From positions 1-64,000 of the forward strand of contig CAKUVA010000001.1 in assembly GCA_934693135.1 (NCBI GenBank): 64,000 nt of DNA. Reading direction: 5' to 3'. Position numbers and translations under genes: made by a program. Of the stretch, positions 1 to 8,000 are shown piece after piece (the stretch's first letter is position 1; every line of letters starts with the position of its first letter). Below the pieces are notes generated by a model. That model was given only the letters and a program-made list of their open reading frames with translations, was not told the origin of the DNA and did not search any database. The stretch comes from an uncultured Bacteroidales bacterium. GTDB lineage: Bacteria > Bacteroidota > Bacteroidia > Bacteroidales > UBA932.

Positions 1-105
1 CATTTGAGCAGGCTGAAATATGCCGGGTACAATGACAGTACTGGAAGATATGGGTTCTATAATCCAGGGCGGAACTTCGGTGTCAAGCTTGTCTTTGCAA
101 TGTAG
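1..105 (+). CDS. C-terminal end of a TonB-dependent outer-membrane receptor (partial)
   Basis: Frame 1 is open from the first base to the TAG at 103-105 and gives 34 residues. They contain YNPGRNFGVKLVFAM, the closing strand of an outer-membrane barrel. The pattern x-P-G-R-N-F/Y followed by alternating hydrophobic residues and a near-terminal aromatic is typical of the last strand of vitamin B12, haem or siderophore type TonB-dependent receptors. The rest of the gene lies to the left of the window, so the ligand cannot be told. The exported chelatase at 4011 would fit a tetrapyrrole or corrin theme, but three unrelated genes lie between them. Other barrels also end this way. Confidence 0.6.
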   Translation, partial: HLSRLKYAGYNDSTGRYGFYNPGRNFGVKLVFAM

Positions 106-202
106 CTCCTTTAAGTAACCTTCAAAAAATAACATGCATCATCTAAAGGAATATATCCTCGAAAATCTTCTCTTAATCAGAGGCAACTTATTTTTATATT
201 AC

Positions 203-210
203 TATATTTG
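203..210 (+). promoter_or_regulatory. Bacteroidota -7 element (TATATTTG) before the hydrolase
   Basis: TATATTTG matches TAnnTTTG exactly and lies 20 bases before the ATG at 231. No clear TTTG -33 box is seen about 20 bases further upstream, so this rests on the -7 match and its position only. Confidence 0.4.
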
Positions 211-230
211 CCTAGGAAACTTTGAACGGC

Positions 231-1541
231 ATGAAAAGGACATTGATGTCTATAGCATTGACATTGATTCTGACGACCTCCTCATTGGCACAGACAGGGA
301 CGTGGAGCGGCAGGCTTCAGGTTCATGGGATGGAACTTGCGCTGGTATTCCGTCTTGACGGGGACTCGGCCGAGCTGGATGTCCCGGACCAGGGCGCGAA
401 AGGCATTCCGGTGGATGTCAAGCGGTCTGCATTCGGCGGAATCAAACTTGAGATTCCGACCATAAATGCCTTATACGATGGTCTTTGGACAGGGAAGCTT
501 ATTACCGGGACCTTTACTCAGCACGGAGTCCGGTTCCCGCTTACACTCACCCCGGGAGCACCAGTTCTGGAGCGTCCGCAGACTCCTGTCGGGCCATTCC
601 CTTATGTCAATGAAGATGTGACGTTCAGCAATGGCGATGCTGTCCTTAAAGGAACATTGACAATGCCGGAGAACTGCTGCAGTGAGACTCCTGTGCTCAT
701 TATGGTGACTGGCAGCGGATTGCAGAACCGGGATGAGGAAATGTCCGGTCACAAGCCATTCCTTGTGCTGGCCGATGCATTTGCACGGGCGGGAATTGCC
801 ACGCTGCGCTACGATGACAGGGGGTTCGGTGAATCTACAGGTGACGTAATTTCTTGTACTACAGAGGATTTGAAGAATGATGCGCTCGCAGGGATACGGC
901 TTCTGCGGAAACGCTTCGACCATGTCGGCGTGCTCGGGCATAGCGAGGGTGGAAGCATTGCTCTGATGCTTGCCTCCGAAGGTAATGCGGATTTCGTCAT
1001 CAGCCTCGCCGGGATGGTGGTCTCAGGAGCGGAGACCTTGATGGAGCAGAACCGCAAGGCGCTGGAGGAAGCAGGAACATCGAGAGCTGATGTGGACTCG
1101 TATTGCCGTCTCCTGGCCAGTACTTATGATGCTGTCATTGCCGGACTTCCGCTGCCGTCACCGGACAATTACGATTTCCCGGACGGGTTGAAGCAGAACT
1201 GGATAATCGCGTCTCGTCAGCTCAGTACACCTTATATGAGGTATTTCCTGGCGATGGATGTGTCAAAGTCGCTTGGTGATATCACCTGCCCTGTAATGGC
1301 GCTTAACGGTACTTTGGATATGCAGGTGTCTTGTGAACGCAACCTTGATGTCCTTCGGAAAGGGTTGCCGAGTGCTGGCTCCGGTATAAACAGAAATGTG
1401 GTCAAGGCCGAAGACGGTCTCAACCACTTGTTTCAGCATTGCCGTACAGGAAACCCGTCCGAGTACAAGGAGATATCCGAAACTTTCTCGCCCGAAGTGA
1501 TATCAGAGATGGTCACATGGCTGAAGGCTCTGTTCCAATAG
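231..1541 (+). CDS. exported alpha/beta-hydrolase (serine esterase/peptidase-like)
   Basis: A 436-residue protein that begins with a signal peptide (residues 1-20, ending LTTSSLA before QTG), so it acts outside the cytoplasm. Residues 25-115 form a beta-rich N-terminal domain and 125-436 the alpha/beta-hydrolase fold. The GHSEGG nucleophile elbow puts the catalytic Ser at 238. Likely partners are Asp363 (NGTLD) and His399 (GLNHLF). An oxyanion-side motif VTGSG is at 159-163 and YDDRGFGES at 194-202. The family includes exported esterases and prolyl-oligopeptidase relatives, and the substrate is not predictable. An in-frame TTG at 222 could extend the protein by three residues, but the ATG at 231 gives a standard K/R-rich signal peptide start. 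It stands alone, with a leftward small ORF downstream. Confidence 0.8.
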   Translation: MKRTLMSIALTLILTTSSLAQTGTWSGRLQVHGMELALVFRLDGDSAELDVPDQGAKGIPVDVKRSAFGGIKLEIPTINALYDGLWTGKLITGTFTQHGVRFPLTLTPGAPVLERPQTPVGPFPYVNEDVTFSNGDAVLKGTLTMPENCCSETPVLIMVTGSGLQNRDEEMSGHKPFLVLADAFARAGIATLRYDDRGFGESTGDVISCTTEDLKNDALAGIRLLRKRFDHVGVLGHSEGGSIALMLASEGNADFVISLAGMVVSGAETLMEQNRKALEEAGTSRADVDSYCRLLASTYDAVIAGLPLPSPDNYDFPDGLKQNWIIASRQLSTPYMRYFLAMDVSKSLGDITCPVMALNGTLDMQVSCERNLDVLRKGLPSAGSGINRNVVKAEDGLNHLFQHCRTGNPSEYKEISETFSPEVISEMVTWLKALFQ

Positions 1542-1566
1542 TTGGCGTGGCCTTTGGCGGTCAGCA

Positions 1567-1704
1567 TCAGTGAACCGAACCTGCGTGTTTCTCGCTGAAT
1601 TCATTGTTCAGCTCGGCCAGCTCCTTCTTTCCGGATACGTAGTCGTCGTAGAAGTCATCGTATTCTCCGTCCAGAGCCTCTTTCACGATTTCGATTCGCT
1701 CCAT
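1567..1704 (-). CDS. small acidic hypothetical protein
   Basis: A 45-residue acidic, probably helical ORF starting MERIEIVKEALDGEYDD, directly downstream of the isochorismatase-like gene on the same strand. I prefer the ATG at 1702-1704 because AAGGAG lies about nine bases upstream of it. An in-frame ATG at 1735-1737 would give 56 residues, starting 13 bases after the end of the upstream gene. The longest open frame (from 1797) would overlap that gene and is unlikely. No signal peptide, membrane segment or known motif was seen. It converges with the hydrolase gene ending at 1541. It could be a non-functional ORF. Confidence 0.4.
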   Translation of the reverse strand: MERIEIVKEALDGEYDDFYDDYVSGKKELAELNNEFSEKHAGSVH

Positions 1705-1750
1705 GGAAGTGGTCTCCTTTATTAGAATTCTTGCCATAGTGAACAGATTC

Positions 1751-2302
1751 TTAGAACATTGATATGAGTTCCTTGTTCGTGTAGGCTTCTGCACCATAGC
1801 AGGTCTTCAGATAGGCCAGGCCGTTGAGGTAATCCTCCTCTGTGAACGAATCAGTGGCTTCCTTTGCCACCACGACATCATATCCTAGACAGAAGGCGTC
1901 TGCAGAAGTGTGGCGCACACACATATGGGTATGGAGACCTGTCATTACGACTGTCTTGACGCCAAGCTCCGTGAGAAGAATGTCGAGGTCTGTCTGGAAG
2001 AATCCGCTGTACCTGCGCTTCGGAACGACGTAATCCTTGTCAGATAGCTTCAGCTCCGGAATCACCTCTGCGCCCTTTGTGCCGGCGATTGCGTGGTCAC
2101 CCCATATCTTAAGCTCGCGGTCAATGCCCTTGAGATGAGCATCATTGCAGAAGATTACAGGTACGCCTGCGGCACGTGCTGCATCGAGCAGTTCAGCTGT
2201 CGCCGGAACTATTGCCCTTCCTCTTTCACAGGTCAATGCGCCTGTAACGAAATCGTTAAGCATGTCCACTACAAGGATAGCTGGTTTTTCTAATTTTGCC
2301 AT
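1751..2302 (-). CDS. isochorismatase-family cysteine hydrolase (nicotinamidase-like)
   Basis: A 183-residue cytoplasmic protein of the isochorismatase/nicotinamidase superfamily at usual full length. The three catalytic positions are visible: Asp13 in VVDMLNDF, Lys95 in VVPKRRYSGF and Cys128 in HTHMCVRHT. Such enzymes hydrolyse amides (nicotinamide, N-carbamoylsarcosine) or the vinyl ether of isochorismate. The segment GLHTHMCVRHTSADA is the conserved region around the nucleophile. PncA-type nicotinamidases usually have a D-x-H metal site after the first third. Here FCNDAHLKG (51-59) is only partly similar, so nicotinamidase should not be assumed. It is transcribed leftward, divergent from folC, and its leader contains a leftward intrinsic terminator (see 2409-2441). 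Confidence 0.8.
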   Translation of the reverse strand: MAKLEKPAILVVDMLNDFVTGALTCERGRAIVPATAELLDAARAAGVPVIFCNDAHLKGIDRELKIWGDHAIAGTKGAEVIPELKLSDKDYVVPKRRYSGFFQTDLDILLTELGVKTVVMTGLHTHMCVRHTSADAFCLGYDVVVAKEATDSFTEEDYLNGLAYLKTCYGAEAYTNKELISMF

Positions 2303-2408
2303 GTTGTCTGTTTTTTACGGGGCAGCGGCTGTCGGAATAAACGCCTCATCCCCAGGTTAATAAAAATACAATCTTCAGAAGAATCCTTCATAAAGATATT
2401 CTGATATG

Positions 2409-2441
2409 AAAAAACCTGACGCCGTGGCACGCCATCAGGTT
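2409..2441 (-). terminator. leftward intrinsic terminator in the isochorismatase leader
   Basis: Read on the minus strand, AACCTGA pairs with TCAGGTT. The stem continues through a U-G and a G-C pair, one mismatch and CGU/ACG around a GCC loop, and is followed by six U. The plus strand lacks a T-run after the hairpin, so the direction is leftward. No leftward gene lies between it and folC, so it would terminate a short leader transcript before the gene starting at 2302. Confidence 0.6.
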
Positions 2442-2455
2442 CTCATAACGGACCG

Positions 2456-2463
2456 CAAAGGTA
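2456..2463 (-). promoter_or_regulatory. leftward -7 element TACCTTTG
   Basis: On the minus strand this reads TACCTTTG, an exact TAnnTTTG match. Initiation about seven bases further on would start an RNA close to 2449, immediately before the hairpin at 2409-2441. No TTTG -33 box is evident. Confidence 0.35.
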
Positions 2464-2471
2464 ACGTCTTT

Positions 2472-2503
2472 TTAGGAAATACGGCGATTTCGGAGTAATT
2501 TTG
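2472..2503 (+). promoter_or_regulatory. probable folC promoter
   Basis: TAATTTTG at 2496-2503 matches the Bacteroidota -7 box, with a T-rich TTTA at 2472-2475 twenty bases upstream in place of TTTG. The folC ATG at 2537 is 33 bases downstream. Confidence 0.45.
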
Positions 2504-2536
2504 TGAGTGAAACAAAAAAATGTGAATATATAGATT

Positions 2537-3937
2537 ATGGATCAGGAAAAGTACGATTCGCTGATACAGACGATCTTCCAGCGGTTTCCGTCCGTACAGA
2601 CATCCACGTTTGGTGATGCCTACAAGCCGGGACTTCAGCATATGATGGACTTTGACGTTCTGCTAGGAAATCCGGACAAGAGCTACCGCACCATACACGT
2701 GGCAGGGACCAATGGCAAGGGTTCGGTGGCTAACATGCTTGCTTCGGTGCTTGCCGGAGTAGGACTGAAGGTGGGGCTCTACACCTCGCCTCATATCCTG
2801 GACTTCCGTGAACGGATGCGAGTGATAGACGGCAGACAAAAATGTGCAAAACAGCAGGCTGAGCTTGTCTCGAAGGAATATGTCTATAATTTTCTGGAGC
2901 AATGGTCCGAAACCTTCGATAAGCTTGAGCTCTCGTTCTTCGAGATTACTACAGGCTTGGCATTCAAGTGGTTCGCAGACGAGAATGTGGATGTCGCGGT
3001 TATTGAGGTCGGTCTCGGCGGTCGTCTGGACAGTACTAACATCATAACGCCTGACCTCAGCATTGTCACCAGCATCGGACTTGACCATTGCGACCTGCTC
3101 GGCGGCACTCTCGCAAAAATCGCATACGAAAAGGCTGGAATCTTCAAGCCTGGCGTGCCAGCGCTGGTGGGCGAGACCAGGCCTGAGACAGAACCGGTAT
3201 TCAGAGCACGCTTCGCCGAGGTCAATGCAGACCATGACGGCGCCAGGGTCAATGCAGCATTGACCTTTGCCGACAGTATCGAGTCCTCGATGTGGTATAT
3301 GCATGATGATATCCTTCGGAAGATGGATCTTCAGGGGGAGTACCAGATGATGAATCTCCGCACTGTGCTTGTTGCCGTTGACATACTTGGAAAGTGCTGG
3401 CGAGATGATGACGGCAGCGCTTTGGCCAATGCCTCGGTGCATCTTTCTGATAAGGCTGATGTCGCAGAGTCATTGATACATACAGCTTGGAGAATGGATT
3501 TTCACGGACGCTGGGAGCGCCTCTCGACGCATCCGGACGTCATCTGTGATATCGGTCACAATGCACCAGCATTGACCTATAACTTCGGTCAGCTGAAGGA
3601 ATATCTGGCGTCTGGAAGATATACTTCGCTGATAATCGTCTATGGGGTTATGGCGGACAAGAACTTCGATGCCATAATGCCGCTTTTCCCTGAAGATGCC
3701 ACTTGGATATTCACCACGCCGCAGACGCGCAGGGCGGATCCAGCGGAAGATATACTTAAGAGATACACTGCATTTTGTAATGCGGAAGGCCGCGAGACGT
3801 CCAGGCTCTATGTCCAGGACTCTGTAAAGGATGCCGTCGCCATGGCTTTGAAGACAGCCGCGGCTTATGGCGGGACTCCTCTTATATATATCGGTGGCTC
3901 TACATTTGTGGTTTCTGAGGCTGCTCTATGCTTCTGA
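2537..3937 (+). CDS. folC: bifunctional folylpolyglutamate/dihydrofolate synthase
   Basis: A 466-residue cytoplasmic Mur-ligase-family enzyme. It adds glutamate to dihydropteroate (dihydrofolate synthase) and to folates (polyglutamylation), using ATP. The P-loop HVAGTNGKGSVANML lies at about residues 53-67. The family signature VGLYTSPHILDFRERMR follows at about 80-96. EVGLGGRLDSTN (about 157-168) and the C-terminal CDIGHNAPAL (about 336) are the metal/nucleotide and ligase-domain motifs. Length is normal. It stands alone, with its own promoter and an unrelated gene downstream. Base composition looks G+C-richer than the loci after 10.7 kb. Confidence 0.93.
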   Translation: MDQEKYDSLIQTIFQRFPSVQTSTFGDAYKPGLQHMMDFDVLLGNPDKSYRTIHVAGTNGKGSVANMLASVLAGVGLKVGLYTSPHILDFRERMRVIDGRQKCAKQQAELVSKEYVYNFLEQWSETFDKLELSFFEITTGLAFKWFADENVDVAVIEVGLGGRLDSTNIITPDLSIVTSIGLDHCDLLGGTLAKIAYEKAGIFKPGVPALVGETRPETEPVFRARFAEVNADHDGARVNAALTFADSIESSMWYMHDDILRKMDLQGEYQMMNLRTVLVAVDILGKCWRDDDGSALANASVHLSDKADVAESLIHTAWRMDFHGRWERLSTHPDVICDIGHNAPALTYNFGQLKEYLASGRYTSLIIVYGVMADKNFDAIMPLFPEDATWIFTTPQTRRADPAEDILKRYTAFCNAEGRETSRLYVQDSVKDAVAMALKTAAAYGGTPLIYIGGSTFVVSEAALCF

Positions 3938-3955
3938 GAATCCCTATTTGTTGGT

Positions 3956-3987
3956 ATTGTTGTTTACTTAGGCATAGATTATTTTTG
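3956..3987 (+). promoter_or_regulatory. promoter of the exported chelatase gene
   Basis: ATTG at 3956-3959, a 20-base spacer and TATTTTTG at 3980-3987 fit the Bacteroidota TTTG-N19..21-TAnnTTTG pattern. The ATG is 23 bases downstream at 4011. Confidence 0.5.
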
Positions 3988-4010
3988 CGCGAAAAATAGA
4001 CGATACAAAT

Positions 4011-4898
4011 ATGAGAAAAATTTTGCTTGTATGTTCAGCCTTACTGACAGCTATTGGTCTTCAAGCCAAATCAGCAATGGTAGTAATAGCTCATGGACAT
4101 GTTATGGAAAGTTGGCGCAAACCTGTATTGGCGCTTGAAGAAACGTTGAAAACAAGACTTGCAGAACGTAACATAAATGATTTTAGCTATGTGCGTGTTG
4201 CTATGATGGAGTATACAGAACCTTCAGTAGCTTCGGTTATCAAGGATTGTGAAAAAGAAGGAATCGATACTGTCTTTGCATTGCCATTGTTCATAGCTCC
4301 ATCAAGTCATTCAGAAGACGATCTTCCTAATATATTGGGACTTAAGTTCTCCAAAGATGTTCATGCAGAGTTAAAAGAGGAAGGAACTGAATTTGTCCAT
4401 AGTGATATGAAAATAGTTCTTGGCCCTACGCTTTATAGCACTGATATTCTTGAAAAAATAATGTTCGATAGAGTTATGGCAATGTCAAAGGATCCTGAGA
4501 ATGAGGCTGTTGTTATCCTTGCCCATGGCGATCCTGAACGTGTTGGATTTTGGAATAATCTTTTATCACGTACGGCAGATTATGTCAAGGCTAATTCTAA
4601 GATAAATTATTCTGACGGAGAACAAGTTGCAATGGGAATGCATATGGCAGATGATCTTATGTCTATTCTTGAGAAGGCTGCTACTGATAAGAAAAGAATT
4701 ATTGTTCAAGGAATATACCTTACCTCCAATGTGAAGAGTATGGCAGAACGTATTGGTATGTTGGAGAAGCAGAAATCACTTGAAAAGAAAGGTATTGAGA
4801 TAGTTTATGGTGGGCATGGTATTCTTCCTGATTCTTCAGCCGAAGTTACGGACTGGATTATAGATCGTGCGGAAGAGTGGCTTGAATTGTCTGAATAG
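4011..4898 (+). CDS. exported CbiX/SirB-like sirohydrochlorin-type chelatase
   Basis: A 295-residue protein with a signal peptide (about residues 1-20, ending GLQAKSA) followed by two CbiX-like halves. The first has the chelatase motifs MVVIAHGH (about 23-30) and PLFIAPSSHSEDDLP, matching the two metal-binding His positions of CbiX (HG and G-x-H-x-x-D-I-P). The second begins VVILAHGDPE (about 168-177) but lacks a matching second His, so there is probably one active site. Known CbiX/CbiK enzymes insert Co2+ or Fe2+ into sirohydrochlorin. A secreted version points to tetrapyrrole or metal handling in the periplasm rather than cytoplasmic B12 synthesis, which is inference. The gene is visibly more A+T-rich than folC and the macroglobulin gene on either side. 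It has its own promoter and terminator. Confidence 0.75.
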   Translation: MRKILLVCSALLTAIGLQAKSAMVVIAHGHVMESWRKPVLALEETLKTRLAERNINDFSYVRVAMMEYTEPSVASVIKDCEKEGIDTVFALPLFIAPSSHSEDDLPNILGLKFSKDVHAELKEEGTEFVHSDMKIVLGPTLYSTDILEKIMFDRVMAMSKDPENEAVVILAHGDPERVGFWNNLLSRTADYVKANSKINYSDGEQVAMGMHMADDLMSILEKAATDKKRIIVQGIYLTSNVKSMAERIGMLEKQKSLEKKGIEIVYGGHGILPDSSAEVTDWIIDRAEEWLELSE

Positions 4899-4934
4899 TA
4901 AAAATTTAATTTCGAAATAGTTTCTTATTTTGTG

Positions 4935-4968
4935 ACATCCGGGATACATAATATCTCGGATGTTTTTT
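4935..4968 (+). terminator. rho-independent terminator after the chelatase gene
   Basis: An 11-base-pair stem (4935-4945 with 4953-4963, one G-U pair), a seven-base loop and a run of T. Confidence 0.8.
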
Positions 4969-5097
4969 ATTGTTCATAAAATGCGTATCTTGTATCGTCT
5001 CGTGCAATATGTGATTTGAATAAGCATTTACATATTTGGGAATTTTAGTAGAATATAGAAATTCCTAAAAACTTTTTGATAGAAACTTGAAATAGAT

Positions 5098-8000
5098 ATG
5101 AGACGTAGGACATTGACTTTTATCGGAATTTTTATATTGGCATTGACCACATTGACTATGAGCGCATTTCTAAGGAAAGACAATGCCGGGCGGCAGCCTG
5201 TGGATTCGGAGGGGCACGTTCTTACGGAGCTCTGGGCTGATTTTGGCAAGGCGGTTCTGCAGGACAGGCCGAAACGTCAGGCTGATATTCTCTTGCAGAT
5301 ACGTGAACAGGCTATGGAACAGCACATTGCGTATGACTTCTACGATGCGTCAAAGCACTATGTGGAAGCAGTGGCTGACCGCAACTGGAAACTTCGCGAC
5401 ACCCTGAATAGCGAGTTCGCGGAAAATGTCAAGAAGTTTGGCGAGCCTGTCGTGACATTCGTGTGGATGGCCGGCCCTGGCGATTCGAGGCCAGATTCTG
5501 TGTTCCGGTTCGTCCAGGCCAATTCCAAGGCTCTTAAATCCTGCCATAACCAGCCGTTCTATAAAATTGGAGGTGGGTATTTCGGCAGCCTCTTTGGCAC
5601 TGACGCCGGATTCCTGAAGGAGTTCTATGCCAATGACTATGAGTACGCTCTTTGGCGCATGCTCTTCTCCTCGTCGCGCCGGAATGTCACCGAAGGCCGT
5701 ATCTACGAGGCTCTGAAGGATTATGAAGGCGGCTCGTACCCTCTCGGCGCATATCTCGAATACTTGACTGTAAAGGTCAATGCAGATGTCTCCGATGATA
5801 AAAAACTATCTGAACTGCAATCGTTTGCTGATAAATATGACGGAAGGGCTGTCTCATTGTTCGCAAAGGCGGACATCCTGGCGGTACGTTTCCATAATAT
5901 GTTGAAAGACAAGAAAATGTCGTCCACCGACTACGAGAAGTTCTACAATGAATGCCAGGCTTTCGAGAAAGAGCGCAATGCGTTCCATGGCAGCGAGGCA
6001 AGAATCGCGAAGGAGGCAAGCGGTGTGGAAAGCATCATTGCTGAGCTTACGGACAAGGGCATTGACCTGGACATAAGAAACGGAAAAATCGTAGTGGTGC
6101 TCAAGAACCTTGACAAGGCGCATCTTACGATGAAACTTGGGAATGATGCCTCCAAGGCGTTGATTGATAAGGTGCTGAAGAACGATGTCAGAAACTTTTT
6201 CGTCGGCGATACATTGAAACTTGCCGTCCCTGAGCTGAATGATGGGGAATATGTCATATATGCAGAAAATGATAAGGCTGCGAATGTGTTGAATTACAGT
6301 TCTTTCCGCATTTCGCTCGCATCTCGTGCCGATTCCAGGGGACTGTGTATATATGCGGCTGATTACAAGAGTGGAGAACCTCTGGAGGCTGCTGACCTTG
6401 AATTGAAGAAAAACGGCAAGACTGTGGCTGCTTATAAGGGCTTCCGTTTCAATGGCTTCACACCGCTTCCTGAAGAGATTTCCTCCAGGCTGAAAGGCAA
6501 TGCCTACTATGCACTGTCCTGCAGTTTTGTAGATGAATCCGGCTGGCTGCATAAGAGCCGTGACATTTCATTGAGAGGAAAAAGCGAGGATTCCGCTCAG
6601 CCTGCTAGACAGAAGGACACCAGGCGCCGTGCCTGCAACATATATACGGACAGAGGAGCGTACAATCCTGGTGATACAGTCGATTTCAAGGCAGTCATCT
6701 ACTATACCGACTTCGTTAATTCTGCCGAGGTCTCGCCGTCCGGCGCCAAGTACAAGGTTGTCCTGGTCAATGCGGAAGGTAATGAGGTGGATTCACGTTC
6801 TCTGATGACTAATGAATTCGGCTCCATCGCAGGGCAGTTCGTGCTTCCGGAGGACGGCAGGAACGGGTACTACAGGATAGAAGTCGTAAGCGACCCAGAG
6901 TACTCCGACGGAAGCTTCTCTAAGTCGTTCCGCGTGGACGATTTCGTGCTTCCGACATTCGATGTGTTATTTGACAATGATGAGAGGTTATATCTTCCTG
7001 GAGATGAAGTGTCTGTGACAGGAAAGGTCGCAAGCTATACAGGGCATCAGGTGTCATCGGCAAGGGCGGTGTACGAGGTGGAGTCATACGGAAAGCAGGT
7101 TGCTTCAGGAGCATTGACACTGGCCTCTGACGGAGTGTTTTCTTTAAGGTTCGGCTCGGATGAGCATCGCTGCTGGAGTTCGTACAGGGTTATTGTTAGG
7201 ATTACTGATGACACCGGAGAGACTCACGAGTATGGGAGGTCCGTGTGGATTACCGGTGCAGTAAATGTGGAGGCTTCTCTTGTAAATGCCTCCGATGGCA
7301 ATGTGCGAACCATTAGAAGATATAGGGACGTCTGGGGCAGTTGGTCTTATGCGGATTCTCCGGCTATTCTGAGGTCGGACATGGCTTCCGTCAAGTTGTC
7401 CGTGGATTCAAGAGGTGGCGCGGATGCTCCTGTTCAGATATCTTACTGCATTGAAAATGAACGTGGAGAGGAATTGTCATCTGAATCTGTTATCTCCGGT
7501 ACTGTCAAGGAGATTGATATGAGCGGGTTTGATTCCGGTCTGTATTCGGTAACGGCAAGAGCTTCTGTCCGTAGCGCGTCCGGGAGGGAATACAAGGACT
7601 CCACGACATTGAGATTCATCCTTGTGCGGGATTCAGACAAGGTGCTGGATGCGCCGGTAAAGGATTTGATAGTCCCTGTAAGGACTGAAGTCAATGCCGG
7701 TGAACGTGCCGAGCTGCTGTTCGGAACCGCAGACGGAGCTCCGGTATGGGCGTTGGCTGAAGTGTTCGGTGGAAATTCTATGCTATTGGAGACCAGGATG
7801 GTCCGGCTCTCCGGTGTGCGCGGCAAGGAAGGATCGCTTGAAAGGCTCTCATTTGAATATAAGGATGAATATCCTGATGCCATACGTATTCAGATGTTCT
7901 ATTTCAAGAATTCCGAGACGGTGTCTTACGGGTATGAGTTCCATAGGGTGCGCTCTGAGCGTGTTCTTCCTCTTGAGTTTGCTTCTTTCGAAGACAGGAC

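Noticed and set aside
134..358. 74-codon open frame near the left edge
   Set aside because: It overlaps the hydrolase start in another frame and has no family resemblance; the hydrolase has a clear signal peptide and catalytic residues.
2663..3442. 259-codon leftward open frame
   Set aside because: It lies entirely within folC on the opposite strand. Its translation has no recognisable domain, while folC has all its family motifs.
5854..6552. 232-codon leftward open frame
   Set aside because: It is a shadow of the macroglobulin-like gene, with no domain, signal peptide or promoter.
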